From positions 1-40,456 of the forward strand of contig JAUYLL010000064.1 in assembly GCA_030698375.1 (NCBI GenBank): 40,456 nucleotides of DNA. Direction: 5' to 3'. Position numbers and translations under genes: made by a program. Within the stretch, counting starts at the first letter, position 1, and the number at the start of each line of letters is the position of its first letter. The stretch is from Nocardioides sp. (GTDB lineage Bacteria; Actinomycetota; Actinomycetes; Propionibacteriales; Nocardioidaceae). Below, piece after piece: positions 25,532-32,252 of the stretch. A model generated the notes under the pieces. It made no database searches. It was not told where the DNA came from and was given only the letters and a program-made list of their open reading frames with translations.

Positions 25532-25933
25532 GGACGAGCTGGCCGGGCGGCCGCGTGACCGGGGAACCGGTCCCGAGGAAGGTCCGGGCTCCACAGGGCA
25601 AGGTGGTGGGCAACACCCACCCGGGGTGACCCGCGGGAACGTGCCACAGAGAACAGACCGCCTCCGGTCCTCCGGGACCGGCGGTGAGGGTGAAACGGTG
25701 GTGTAAGAGACCACCAGCGTCCCGGGTGACCGGGACGGCTAGGCAAACCCCACCAGGAGCAAGATCAAGAGGGTGGCTCCGCGCGAGCGGGACCACCTGC
25801 GTGAGCGTTCGAGGGCGGCCCGCCCGAGTTCGCGGGTAGATCGCCAGAGACCGCCGGCGACGGTGGTCCTAGATGGATGGTCGCCCCTCGCCGCAAGGCG
25901 AGGACAGAACCCGGCCTACAGGCCAGCTCGTCC
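25532..25933 (+). ncRNA. rnpB: RNase P RNA, bacterial type A
   Basis: The catalytic RNA that trims tRNA 5' ends. Recognised by conserved core pieces in order: GAGGAAGGTCCGGGCTCC (5' P4 region, about 25577), CACAGGGCAAGG, AACAGACCGCC, GGTGAGGGTGAAACGG, GGCTAGGCAAACCCC, AGATGGATGGTCGCC (3' P4 strand, about 25871) and ACAGAACCCGGCCTACAGGCC. The ends are set by the closing helix P1: GGACGAGCTGGCC (25532-25544) pairs with GGCCAGCTCGTCC (25921-25933). Length is about 402 bases, normal for high-GC actinobacteria. The GGCCTACAGGCC end contains the expected site for the tRNA acceptor region. A second, imperfect copy of the 3' end lies about 425 bases downstream. Confidence 0.95.
25910..25931 (+). repeat. 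rnpB 3' end, first copy of a direct repeat (possible attachment site)
   Basis: This 22-base stretch reads cccggcctacaggccagctc then gt. It recurs at 26335-26356 with three mismatches. The 3' ends of structural RNA genes are common integration sites. This copy belongs to the intact gene. Confidence 0.5.
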
Positions 25934-25934
25934 C

Positions 25935-26093
25935 CTAGACCCCGTGACCTGCGGCGAAGCATCTTTCAGCCCACGCGTGCTTGAAGTTGACGCCTTCTTC
26001 GCGCTGGATGGCCAGGTCTGCGTCGTGGGCCTCGTGGAGCGCCTCTGGGGTCACTCCTTGCATGCTGGTGTGTACGTCCATGAACTCGGGCAC
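25935..26093 (-). pseudogene. truncated DUF4242 gene
   Basis: From GTG 26093 (AGGAG eight bases upstream on the minus strand) the frame gives MPEFMDVHTSMQGVTPEAL, then EAHDADLAIQREEG and VNFKHAWAE. This is the N-terminal half of a DUF4242 protein; the family includes SCO4226, described as nickel-binding. Full members are about 80-90 residues. Here the family sequence stops after about 43 residues, and a short foreign tail (RCFAAGHGV) ends at TAG, immediately beside the rnpB 3' end. The gene is therefore a 3'-truncated remnant of 52 codons. The ribosome site and start are intact, so a short peptide might still be made. Confidence 0.7.
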
Positions 26094-26334
26094 GGCTTCA
26101 CTCCTGCTCTTGAGTGGCCGAAACTATCGAGTCTGCACCCATGCATCGGGACCCGCAAATAGTTCTGAAGCGCGCCCGTGAGGGCGGGGTGAAGGGGGAA
26201 ATCTGCTGTCGTTCCGCCCTCGCGAGGCGTAGGGCAAGCCGCGCTCCCCGTCACGACGACTGCACCGCAGAGCAGTTCCGTGAACGTGCGGTCGTTCTAC
26301 GACGGGCCTGGCGCCCAACCCTGCGGGGTCCGGG

Positions 26335-26356
26335 CCCGGCTTGCAGGCCGGCTCGT
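26335..26356 (+). repeat. imperfect second copy of the rnpB 3' end
   Basis: cccggcttgcaggccggctc then gt matches 19 of 22 bases of 25910-25931. Upstream, GTGAGGG (26179) and GGCGTAGGGCAAGCC (about 26224) loosely resemble rnpB core pieces in the same order, so a decayed partial rnpB is possible. The P4 strands are absent, so it is not a second functional gene. The stretch 26094-26334 otherwise holds nothing I can recognise. Confidence 0.5.
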
Positions 26357-26370
26357 TCGCCCCTCCCGGT

Positions 26371-26470
26371 CTAGAGAACGAAGTGGGTGAGGGGCGCCGA
26401 GTAGACCCCCGCGGCCATGCCGCCGGGGACGGTCACGGTGTGGTTGGGCATCCAGATGGCGGAGTTTCGG
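26371..26470 (-). pseudogene. C-terminal gene remnant, family not recognised
   Basis: On the minus strand the frame ending at TAG 26373-26371 reads NSAIWMPNHTVTVPGG then MAAGVYSAPLTHFVL. This has the hydrophobic and glycine pattern of a real protein end and not of an antisense frame. Upstream it runs into the end of the amidohydrolase gene, whose own stop is at 26504, so no start remains. Like the DUF4242 remnant, it ends next to an rnpB-3'-like sequence. I do not know its family, and a chance frame is possible. Confidence 0.35.
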
Positions 26471-26503
26471 TGACTGCCTCGATGGCGCGGGGTCGCGGCC
26501 GAG

Positions 26504-27703
26504 TCACAGCTCGGGCAGCGGCAGCTCTGCCACGGTGGAGCACCCGGCCAGGTAGGCCGCGAGCATCGCCGTGGCGACCTCGCCGACGGTGTCGTCGGAC
26601 GGCAGGAACTCGGGATGGTGCAGTCCTGGCTCCTCGGTCCCGCCGGATCCGACCCCGACGAAGACCATGAGCGAGGGGGCGAGGGCGCAGTAGTAGGAGA
26701 AGTCGTCTGCGCCGCAGGAACGATGCGGTGGCGCGACGTCGAGTCCGGCCCGCTCGATCCAGGTGGAGGCGCACATGGCCAGCGGCGGGTCGTTGTGGAG
26801 AACGGGCGCGCCGATCGAGACCTCGACCTCGGAGTCACATCCGTGCACGTCGCTGACGGCCCGGGACACCTCTTCGAGCGCGCCGTGGAGACGGACCCGG
26901 TCGTGTTCGTCGAACGTCCGCAGGATGCCGGTCATCCGGACGCTGGCGGGGACGACGTTGGGGGAGTTGCCCCCGGTGATGGCCCCGATGGTGAGGACGG
27001 TGGGGTTGGTGGGGTCCACCTGGCGGGAGATCAGGTGCTGCAAGGTGCCGATCAGGTCGGCCGAGGCCACGACCGGGTCGGCGGTCAGGTGGGGGTACGC
27101 CGCGTGTCCGGGGCGTCCGTTGATCACGATGCTGAACTGGTCGGCCGCCGCGTTGACCGGGCCCGGGGTGGCGGCGAAGCTCCCCTGCGGCAACCGGGGT
27201 TGGACATGGGCGCCGATGAAGGCGCGGATGTCGTGCTCGATGAAGACCCCGGACTGGGCGACGTCCCGGGCACCCGAGGGCAGGGTCTCCTCGCGAGGTT
27301 GCAGAACCAGCGCGAGCGGCAGGGGGCCCTCCGTCTCCTGGAGGGTGCGGGCGACAGCGGCAGCTGCGGCGATGTGCACGTCATGGCCGCAGGCGTGCAT
27401 GGCTCCGTTCCGCGCGCGCCAGTCGACCGTGGTCTGCTCCACCACCGGGAGGGCGTCGAGCTCGGCCCGGAGGCCGACCGCGGGACCGCCCCGGTCCCCG
27501 ATCCGCACCACGGCGCCGCCGGCGGGCAGCGGGTCGTGGGGAACCCCGAGGAAGGTCGTCACCGCCTCGGCGGTGTCGTCCTCGCCCCCCGAGAGCCGGG
27601 GGTCTGCGTGCAGGCGCCGGCGAAGCTCGACGGCGGCAGGCACGTGCTTCTCGAGCGCGCGGAAGAGCTCGGTGATCTGCGTGCTCGACCAGTCCTGGTT
27701 CAT
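26504..27703 (-). CDS. M20 family metallo-amidohydrolase
   Basis: A 399-residue zinc hydrolase of the M20D type (hippurate, indole-acetyl-amino-acid or N-acyl-amino-acid hydrolases). Metal and catalytic motifs are ELDALPV (Asp about 84), MHACGHDVH (about 102-110), the QPREET glutamates and HVQPRLP. The dimerisation domain (about 180-290) begins VINGRPGHAAYPH. The C-terminal HHPEF gives the last ligand. There is no signal peptide. ATG 27703 is the natural start. It stands alone, divergent from the ABC transporter operon and followed by the degraded segment after rnpB. The substrate is unknown. Confidence 0.9.
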   Translation of the reverse strand: MNQDWSSTQITELFRALEKHVPAAVELRRRLHADPRLSGGEDDTAEAVTTFLGVPHDPLPAGGAVVRIGDRGGPAVGLRAELDALPVVEQTTVDWRARNGAMHACGHDVHIAAAAAVARTLQETEGPLPLALVLQPREETLPSGARDVAQSGVFIEHDIRAFIGAHVQPRLPQGSFAATPGPVNAAADQFSIVINGRPGHAAYPHLTADPVVASADLIGTLQHLISRQVDPTNPTVLTIGAITGGNSPNVVPASVRMTGILRTFDEHDRVRLHGALEEVSRAVSDVHGCDSEVEVSIGAPVLHNDPPLAMCASTWIERAGLDVAPPHRSCGADDFSYYCALAPSLMVFVGVGSGGTEEPGLHHPEFLPSDDTVGEVATAMLAAYLAGCSTVAELPLPEL

Positions 27704-27811
27704 GCTGACCCACTGTCCAGGGGCGGACCAGGCGAAACGTCGGGGGTGTCGGCGTCTGAGCCTGGCCCCGGATCGTGCAGCGGCCGCTCTCCCCGCCGGG
27801 GTGCGGCACGA

Positions 27812-27840
27812 TTGCTGGCAGCCCTCGGGGTGTCTAGGTT
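27812..27840 (+). promoter_or_regulatory. promoter of the ABC transporter operon
   Basis: TTGCTG (27812-27817), a 17-base spacer, then TAGGTT (27835-27840) give a good housekeeping-sigma promoter in the 244-base gap between diverging genes. The predicted start falls near 27847. Confidence 0.5.
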
Positions 27841-27852
27841 GCTGGGTGTCGA

Positions 27853-27867
27853 GATCGGGACCCGATC
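27853..27867. promoter_or_regulatory. palindromic operator candidate
   Basis: GATCGGG-A-CCCGATC is a perfect 15-base palindrome just downstream of the predicted transcription start of the ABC operon. A repressor bound here would block elongation. No regulator gene is adjacent. Confidence 0.5.
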
Positions 27868-27947
27868 GGCGACTACTCGGGCGCTAGCCCCTGTATGGCA
27901 GGAGTGCGATCGGCCCGGCGTGTGTCGGGCTGCCAGGAAGGAAGCTC

Positions 27948-28874
27948 ATGATCGAGGCCCGAGACCTGACCAAACGCTACGGAGACACGACCGCCGTGGA
28001 CAACGCCTCGTTCGAGGTGATGCCGGGAACGGTGACCGGCTTCCTAGGGCCGAACGGGTCCGGGAAGTCGACCACGATGAGGATGATCGTGGGGCTCGAC
28101 CGTCCGACCGCCGGTGCGGTCACGGTCAACGGCAAACCGTATGCCGCTCACGCTGCACCGCTGCGAGAAGTCGGTGTCCTGCTGGATGCGAAGGCGGTGC
28201 ACACCGGTCGCAGCGCCTACCAGCACCTGCGCGCGATGGCCGCCACGCACGGGATTCCGACCCGTCGGGTGCGCGAGGTCATCGACATGACCGGGCTGGA
28301 CCGGGTGGCCGACAAGCGGGTCGGTGGGTTCTCCCTCGGCATGGGTCAGCGGCTCGGCATCGCCGCCGCGATGCTCGGCGACCCGCACACGCTGATCCTC
28401 GACGAACCCGTCAACGGCCTCGACCCCGAGGGCGTGAAGTGGGTCCGGACCATGGTCCGGCAGCTGGCCGGCGAGGGACGCACGGTCTTCATCTCCTCGC
28501 ACCTGATGAGCGAGATGGCCCAGACCGCCGACCATCTCCTGGTCATCGGCAGGGGCAGGATCATCACGGCGGGTCGGCTGGCGGACGTCATCGCCACCGC
28601 CCGACAAGCCACGGTCCGAGTCGTGACACCTCGACCGGCCGAGCTCGCAGAGCTCCTCACCGGAGAGGGAGCCACGGTCACGTCCGTTGCCTCCGGCCAG
28701 CTCGAGGTCGCGGAGCTGACCAGCGCAGAGATCGGGGACCTGGCCGCCGCCCGTGGACTGCCGCTGCACGAGCTGACGCCGCTCGGCGCGTCGCTCGAGG
28801 ACGCCTTCCTCTCCTTGACCCGCGACGAGGTCGAGTACCGGTCCGAGACGATGACGCAGGGAGCCAGTCGATGA
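27948..28874 (+). CDS. ABC transporter ATP-binding protein
   Basis: A 308-residue ATPase of the ABC-2 (drug, antibiotic or lipid exporter) class. Walker A GPNGSGKST (34-42), a Q-loop region near VGVLLD, a degenerate signature FSLGMGQRLG (128-137) and Walker B LILDEPVNGLDP (149-160) with the following His in ISSHLMSEM are all present. The last 90 residues are the extra C-terminal domain common in this class. ATG 27948 has AGGAAGGAAG upstream. It overlaps the permease gene by four bases (ATGA), so the two are coupled and form one exporter. The substrate is unknown. Confidence 0.92.
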   Translation: MIEARDLTKRYGDTTAVDNASFEVMPGTVTGFLGPNGSGKSTTMRMIVGLDRPTAGAVTVNGKPYAAHAAPLREVGVLLDAKAVHTGRSAYQHLRAMAATHGIPTRRVREVIDMTGLDRVADKRVGGFSLGMGQRLGIAAAMLGDPHTLILDEPVNGLDPEGVKWVRTMVRQLAGEGRTVFISSHLMSEMAQTADHLLVIGRGRIITAGRLADVIATARQATVRVVTPRPAELAELLTGEGATVTSVASGQLEVAELTSAEIGDLAAARGLPLHELTPLGASLEDAFLSLTRDEVEYRSETMTQGASR

Positions 28875-29704
28875 CCACGCACACCGCCGCCCCCAGCGAG
28901 ACAGTCCCGAGCGTGACTGTGAAGCCGGTGTCGTTCCCACGGATCCTGCACTCTGAGTGGATCAAGCTGTGGAGCCTGCGCTCCACCTACTGGACCGTGC
29001 TCGCCACCCTCGCAGCCATGGTGCTCATCGCCGTCATGCTCGGGGTTGCCTCACTGGCCGACGACGCAGCGGTCGTCCCGGACGGACAGATGGCGATCGG
29101 AATGGGCTACACCTTCGCCCAGGTCGTCGTCGCGGTGCTGGGAGTCCTGACCATCACCGGCGAGTACACCACCGGCATGATCCGCTCCACTCTCGCCGCC
29201 GTACCGACTCGGCTGCCGGCCCTGGCAGCCAAAGCCGTCCTGGTCGCCGCAGTCGGCTTCATCCTGGGCGTCGTCGGGGTAGCGCTGTCCTACCTGGCCA
29301 GCTATCCGCTCCTCGGTGCCGACGGTGCGGCAACGTTGTCCGATCCCGAGGTGCAGCGGATCTTCTGGGGCAGCGGCCTCTACCTCGCAGGAGTCGGGCT
29401 GCTCGGCCTGGCGATCGGAACGATCATCCGGCACACCGCGGGGGCGATCACCCTGATCCTAGGGTTGTTGCTGCTCCTCTCCACGATGTGGCAGCTGCTG
29501 ATGATGACCTCGGACTGGTTCACCAAGAGCTACGCCTACCTGCCCTCGACAGCCGGGGAGCGGATCGCGTCACCCGACATGTCCAGCGTCGTCGCCGAGG
29601 GCCCGCAGGCGCTGGCCCCGTGGACCGGCTTCGGAGTCTTCATGCTCTACATCGCGGTCGCCTTCCTGATCGCGGGCGTGCTCCTGCGGAGGAGGGACGC
29701 CTGA
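28871..29704 (+). CDS. ABC-2 type permease
   Basis: A 277-residue integral membrane partner of the preceding ATPase. About 30 polar N-terminal residues precede HSEWIKLWSLRSTYW, a motif typical of actinobacterial ABC-2 permeases. Six membrane helices are seen at about 41-62, 78-97, 119-145, 166-186, 190-212 and 250-272, with GEYTTGMIRSTLAAVP in the first cytoplasmic loop. ATG 28871 overlaps the ATPase stop. It ends with a basic RRRDA tail. The export cargo cannot be read from sequence. Confidence 0.9.
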   Translation: MTTHTAAPSETVPSVTVKPVSFPRILHSEWIKLWSLRSTYWTVLATLAAMVLIAVMLGVASLADDAAVVPDGQMAIGMGYTFAQVVVAVLGVLTITGEYTTGMIRSTLAAVPTRLPALAAKAVLVAAVGFILGVVGVALSYLASYPLLGADGAATLSDPEVQRIFWGSGLYLAGVGLLGLAIGTIIRHTAGAITLILGLLLLLSTMWQLLMMTSDWFTKSYAYLPSTAGERIASPDMSSVVAEGPQALAPWTGFGVFMLYIAVAFLIAGVLLRRRDA

Positions 29705-29752
29705 CCGTCGACGACGTGGGTTGCCCGGCGTGACCGAGCCCTGCTCGTCCGC

Positions 29753-30106
29753 TCACCCCTCGCCGGAGACGCGCAGCCTGTTCAGCGTCGGGGGCAGCGT
29801 CGTGCCGGGCCCGCCGTCGTCGAGCCAGGTCTCGAGCGCCTCGCTGGCATCGTCACCGGCCAACCCGGCGAACCAGTGCGGCTTCGCACCTCGCCGGCGC
29901 GCAGCGGGCGCCGGCCGGGCCACGACCACGTCGCCCTGGTCGCACTGGTCGAGGCACTCGACCTCCTGCAACCGGAGGCCGCAGCGCCCGGCGACCTCCT
30001 TGAGTCGGCCGTGCTGGCCGTCGGGTCGGTCGTCGTCGGGCAGGGTCTCGCCGGTGCACAGGGTGCACATCACCAGGCTCGGGGAGCCTGCACGCTTGGC
30101 TGCCAT
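29753..30106 (-). CDS. small (2Fe-2S) ferredoxin-like protein
   Basis: A 117-residue protein with five cysteines: Cys14 and Cys17 in MCTLCTGE, Cys42, and Cys51 and Cys55 in EVECLDQCDQGD. The paired placing at both ends of a short thioredoxin-like fold fits the thioredoxin-like [2Fe-2S] ferredoxins. VFARP-like strands (DVVVARP) follow the last pair, and the C-terminus ends in an acidic helix. ATG 30106 shares one base with the map stop (TGATG), so it is translationally coupled to map. A redox or metal-related role is likely, but the partner is unknown. Confidence 0.7.
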   Translation of the reverse strand: MAAKRAGSPSLVMCTLCTGETLPDDDRPDGQHGRLKEVAGRCGLRLQEVECLDQCDQGDVVVARPAPAARRRGAKPHWFAGLAGDDASEALETWLDDGGPGTTLPPTLNRLRVSGEG

Positions 30107-30954
30107 CAGGGGAGGGTCAGGACCTCGGCGCCGCCGGCGGTGACCAGCAGTGTGTGCTCGAACTGCGCCGTGCGGCGACGGTCCTTGGTCACCACGGTCC
30201 ACCCGTCGTCCCACATGTCGTGCTCGTAGGTGCCCAGGCAGAGCATCGGCTCGATGGTGAAGGTCATCCCGGTCTGGATGACGGTGTCGTAGTAGGGCTC
30301 GTCGTAGTGCGGGATGACCAGGCCGGAGTGGAACGCGGTGCCGATCCCGTGACCGGTGAAGTCGCGCACCACGCCGTACCCGAACCGCTTGGCGTAGGAC
30401 TCGATGACCCGGCCGATCACGTTGACCTCGCGCCCGGGCCGCACGGCCTTGATGGCGCGCCGCAGCGCTTCCTCGGTGCGCTCGACCAGCAGCCGCGACT
30501 CCTCGTCGACGTCGCCGGCGAGGAACGTCGCGTTCGTGTCGCCGTGGACGCCGCCGAGGTAGCCGGTGATGTCGATGTTGACGATGTCACCGTCCTCGAC
30601 GACGCGGCTGTCGGGGATGCCGTGGCAGATGACCTCGTTGGCGCTGGTGCACAGCGACTTGGGGAAGTGCCGGTAGCCCAGCGTGGACGGGTAGGCCCCG
30701 TGGTCGCAGAGGAACTCGTGGCCGATCCGGTCCAACTCGTCGTGGCTGACGCCGGGCGCCACGGCCGCGCCGACGGCCTGCAGGGCCTGTGCGGCCAGCC
30801 TGCCGGCGGCGCGCATGCGCTCGATGGTGTCGGCATCCTTCACCTCCGGGCCGGTGTACGGCGTCGGGGCGTCCTGGTCGACGTACTCCGGGCGGGGGAT
30901 GTGCGCGGGCACGGGACGGCGGGGCGAGAGGGTGCCGGGGCGGATCTCTGTCAC
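30106..30954 (-). CDS. map: type I methionine aminopeptidase
   Basis: A 282-residue metalloprotease that removes initiator methionine from new proteins. The five metal ligands are seen in order: Asp in VNIDITGY, Asp in HGDTNATF, His in [11 protein letters not shown], Glu in TIEPMLC and Glu in QFEHTLL. An N-terminal extension of about 40 residues, Pro-rich (HIPRPEYV), is the type Ic linker that contacts ribosomal partners through SH3-like motifs. The GTG start 30954 has no ribosome site, but TAGACT lies exactly six bases upstream, so it is probably leaderless. A ferredoxin-like gene is coupled at its end. Confidence 0.93.
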   Translation of the reverse strand: MTEIRPGTLSPRRPVPAHIPRPEYVDQDAPTPYTGPEVKDADTIERMRAAGRLAAQALQAVGAAVAPGVSHDELDRIGHEFLCDHGAYPSTLGYRHFPKSLCTSANEVICHGIPDSRVVEDGDIVNIDITGYLGGVHGDTNATFLAGDVDEESRLLVERTEEALRRAIKAVRPGREVNVIGRVIESYAKRFGYGVVRDFTGHGIGTAFHSGLVIPHYDEPYYDTVIQTGMTFTIEPMLCLGTYEHDMWDDGWTVVTKDRRRTAQFEHTLLVTAGGAEVLTLP

Positions 30955-30960
30955 CCCGGC

Positions 30961-30966
30961 AGTCTA
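30961..30966 (-). promoter_or_regulatory. -10 box of a leaderless map transcript
   Basis: TAGACT, six bases, then GTG 30954 on the minus strand. No Shine-Dalgarno sequence is present. No good -35 was found. Confidence 0.5.
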
Positions 30967-31058
30967 GGGAGCGCGTGGACGGGCCCGACGTGGGGCAGGA
31001 TGGGCCGGCCGACGGCGTACGACGACCCCCACCCGGGCATGCAGGAAGGACGCGAGCG

Positions 31059-31262
31059 ATGGCCGAGTACTACTACTGCCTCAAGCACAAGACGGTGGAG
31101 CCCCAGGAGGGCTGCCGTGCCAAGGACCGGCTGGGTCCCTACGACACCGAGGCCGCGGCCGCGAGCGCCCTCGAGAGGGTCGAGGAGCGCAACGAGGACT
31201 GGGAGAACGACCCGCGCTGGAACGACGACGTCGACCAGGACGACGTCCCGAGCGAGGACTGA
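31059..31262 (+). CDS. small conserved acidic protein
   Basis: A 67-residue protein, MAEYYYCLKHKTVEPQEGC at the start, then AKDRLGPYDTEAAAASALERV and a very acidic end with NDPRWNDD. Proteins of this look, with the two N-terminal cysteines (7 and 19) and the LGPY stretch, are common single genes in actinobacteria; no function is known to me. ATG 31059 has CAGGAAGGA upstream. It is followed after eight bases by a small membrane protein, likely in the same transcript. Confidence 0.8.
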   Translation: MAEYYYCLKHKTVEPQEGCRAKDRLGPYDTEAAAASALERVEERNEDWENDPRWNDDVDQDDVPSED

Positions 31263-31270
31263 CGCGCCCG

Positions 31271-31543
31271 GTGCTCAATCGCATCCAGTGGGAACGCTCC
31301 GGGCCGTGGATCGCCACGGCCGGGATGGTCGCCTGCCTCTTCCTCTACGGCATCTCCGGCACGGTCGCCCCGTGGTGGGCCGTGGTGCTGCTCATGCTCG
31401 TGTGGGTGTTCCTCATGGCGCTCACGATCACGTGGTTCACGCGTCGGCCCCTGGCGGTGATGGCGCTGCCGGTGGTGGCGTTCGTGATCTGGTTCGCCGC
31501 GATCACGACCGGCGGCGCGATGCTCGGCTGGACCTCGCCCTGA
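31271..31543 (+). CDS. small membrane protein
   Basis: A 90-residue protein from GTG 31271 with three predicted helices: about 11-32, 34-56 and 61-85. A short polar N-terminus with RIQWERSGPW precedes them. No motif or family is recognised. It lies eight bases after the acidic small protein, with which it is probably co-transcribed. Bases 31544-31754 after it hold no recognisable gene. Confidence 0.7.
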   Translation: MLNRIQWERSGPWIATAGMVACLFLYGISGTVAPWWAVVLLMLVWVFLMALTITWFTRRPLAVMALPVVAFVIWFAAITTGGAMLGWTSP

Positions 31544-31610
31544 CCGGGTGATCAGTGCCTGACCTCCACGGTCGCGAACGCGCGGAACGAGGCAGATGCG
31601 GGCGTTCCGT

Positions 31611-31628
31611 GACCGCCTCGTGGCGGTC
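31611..31628. terminator. hairpin downstream of the small membrane protein
   Basis: GACCGCC-TCGT-GGCGGTC is a perfect seven-base stem with a tetraloop, 68 bases after the stop. It could end the plus-strand transcript or the opposing one. No U-run. Confidence 0.35.
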
Positions 31629-31754
31629 GAAGGCCAGGTGCTCGTCCGGCCACGCAGAAGTACGCTCACGCATCTTGACTCCGGCGCAGGTGCCAGGCGA
31701 CCCCTCGTGCTGGTGGACGTCTCGGGCTGACCGAGCGCCGCCCGAGGCCGGCGC

Positions 31755-32195
31755 TCAAGTGACCGGTTCCAGCCGTCGTCGGCCCTGGACGGCCGCCGTG
31801 ACCACCAGGACGAGCACGGCCAGCATGCTGAGCATGAGCGCGGGCACTGCCAGGGAGGCAGCCCAGTAGTGCACGCCCGTCTCCCAGATGTCCGGCGTCG
31901 CCCGGTTGACCCAGCCGTCCTGCCCGAAGCGCACCACCGCAGAGATCAGCTCGACGGCGATGGCGACGAGCGCCAGGGACAGGGTTGCCGACAAGACCCA
32001 GCCGATGACCCGTGAGGTGCGGGCGACGGCAGTGGTGCGGAACCGCCACGCCGCCAGCACGGCGAGGACGAGCAGGGGGAGCTGGATGACGTGGGCGGAG
32101 ATGTGGAGCAGGCTCGTGTCGCCTGCCGCGGCGAAGGGCAGGAACACCAGGAACGAAGCCCAGACGAGGGCCAGGAGCAGGAGCGGACGCTTCAT
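31755..32195 (-). CDS. membrane protein paired with a LuxR-type membrane regulator
   Basis: A 146-residue protein with four likely helices at about 4-24, 31-49, 63-89 and 108-135. It begins MKRPLLLLALVWASF; the first segment could also be read as a signal anchor. The family is not recognised. ATG 32195 has GGAGG six bases upstream. It follows the LuxR-type membrane regulator gene by 57 bases on the same strand and is the only downstream gene, so it is the likely partner or target. Confidence 0.7.
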   Translation of the reverse strand: MKRPLLLLALVWASFLVFLPFAAAGDTSLLHISAHVIQLPLLVLAVLAAWRFRTTAVARTSRVIGWVLSATLSLALVAIAVELISAVVRFGQDGWVNRATPDIWETGVHYWAASLAVPALMLSMLAVLVLVVTAAVQGRRRLEPVT

Positions 32196-32252
32196 CGCGG
32201 TCCTCCGGTCGGTTGCGGGTGACGGACACCGCGAACCTAGGAGAATCGCAGG

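Noticed and set aside
26615..28870. Upstream part of a 1029-residue plus frame ending in the ABC permease
   Set aside because: Only residues from ATG 28871 are permease-like; the rest is antisense to the amidohydrolase and out of frame with the ABC ATPase.
31561..31754. Small minus-strand coding remnant (MRERTSAWPDEHLAF)
   Set aside because: No family likeness and no ribosome site; cannot be told from noise.
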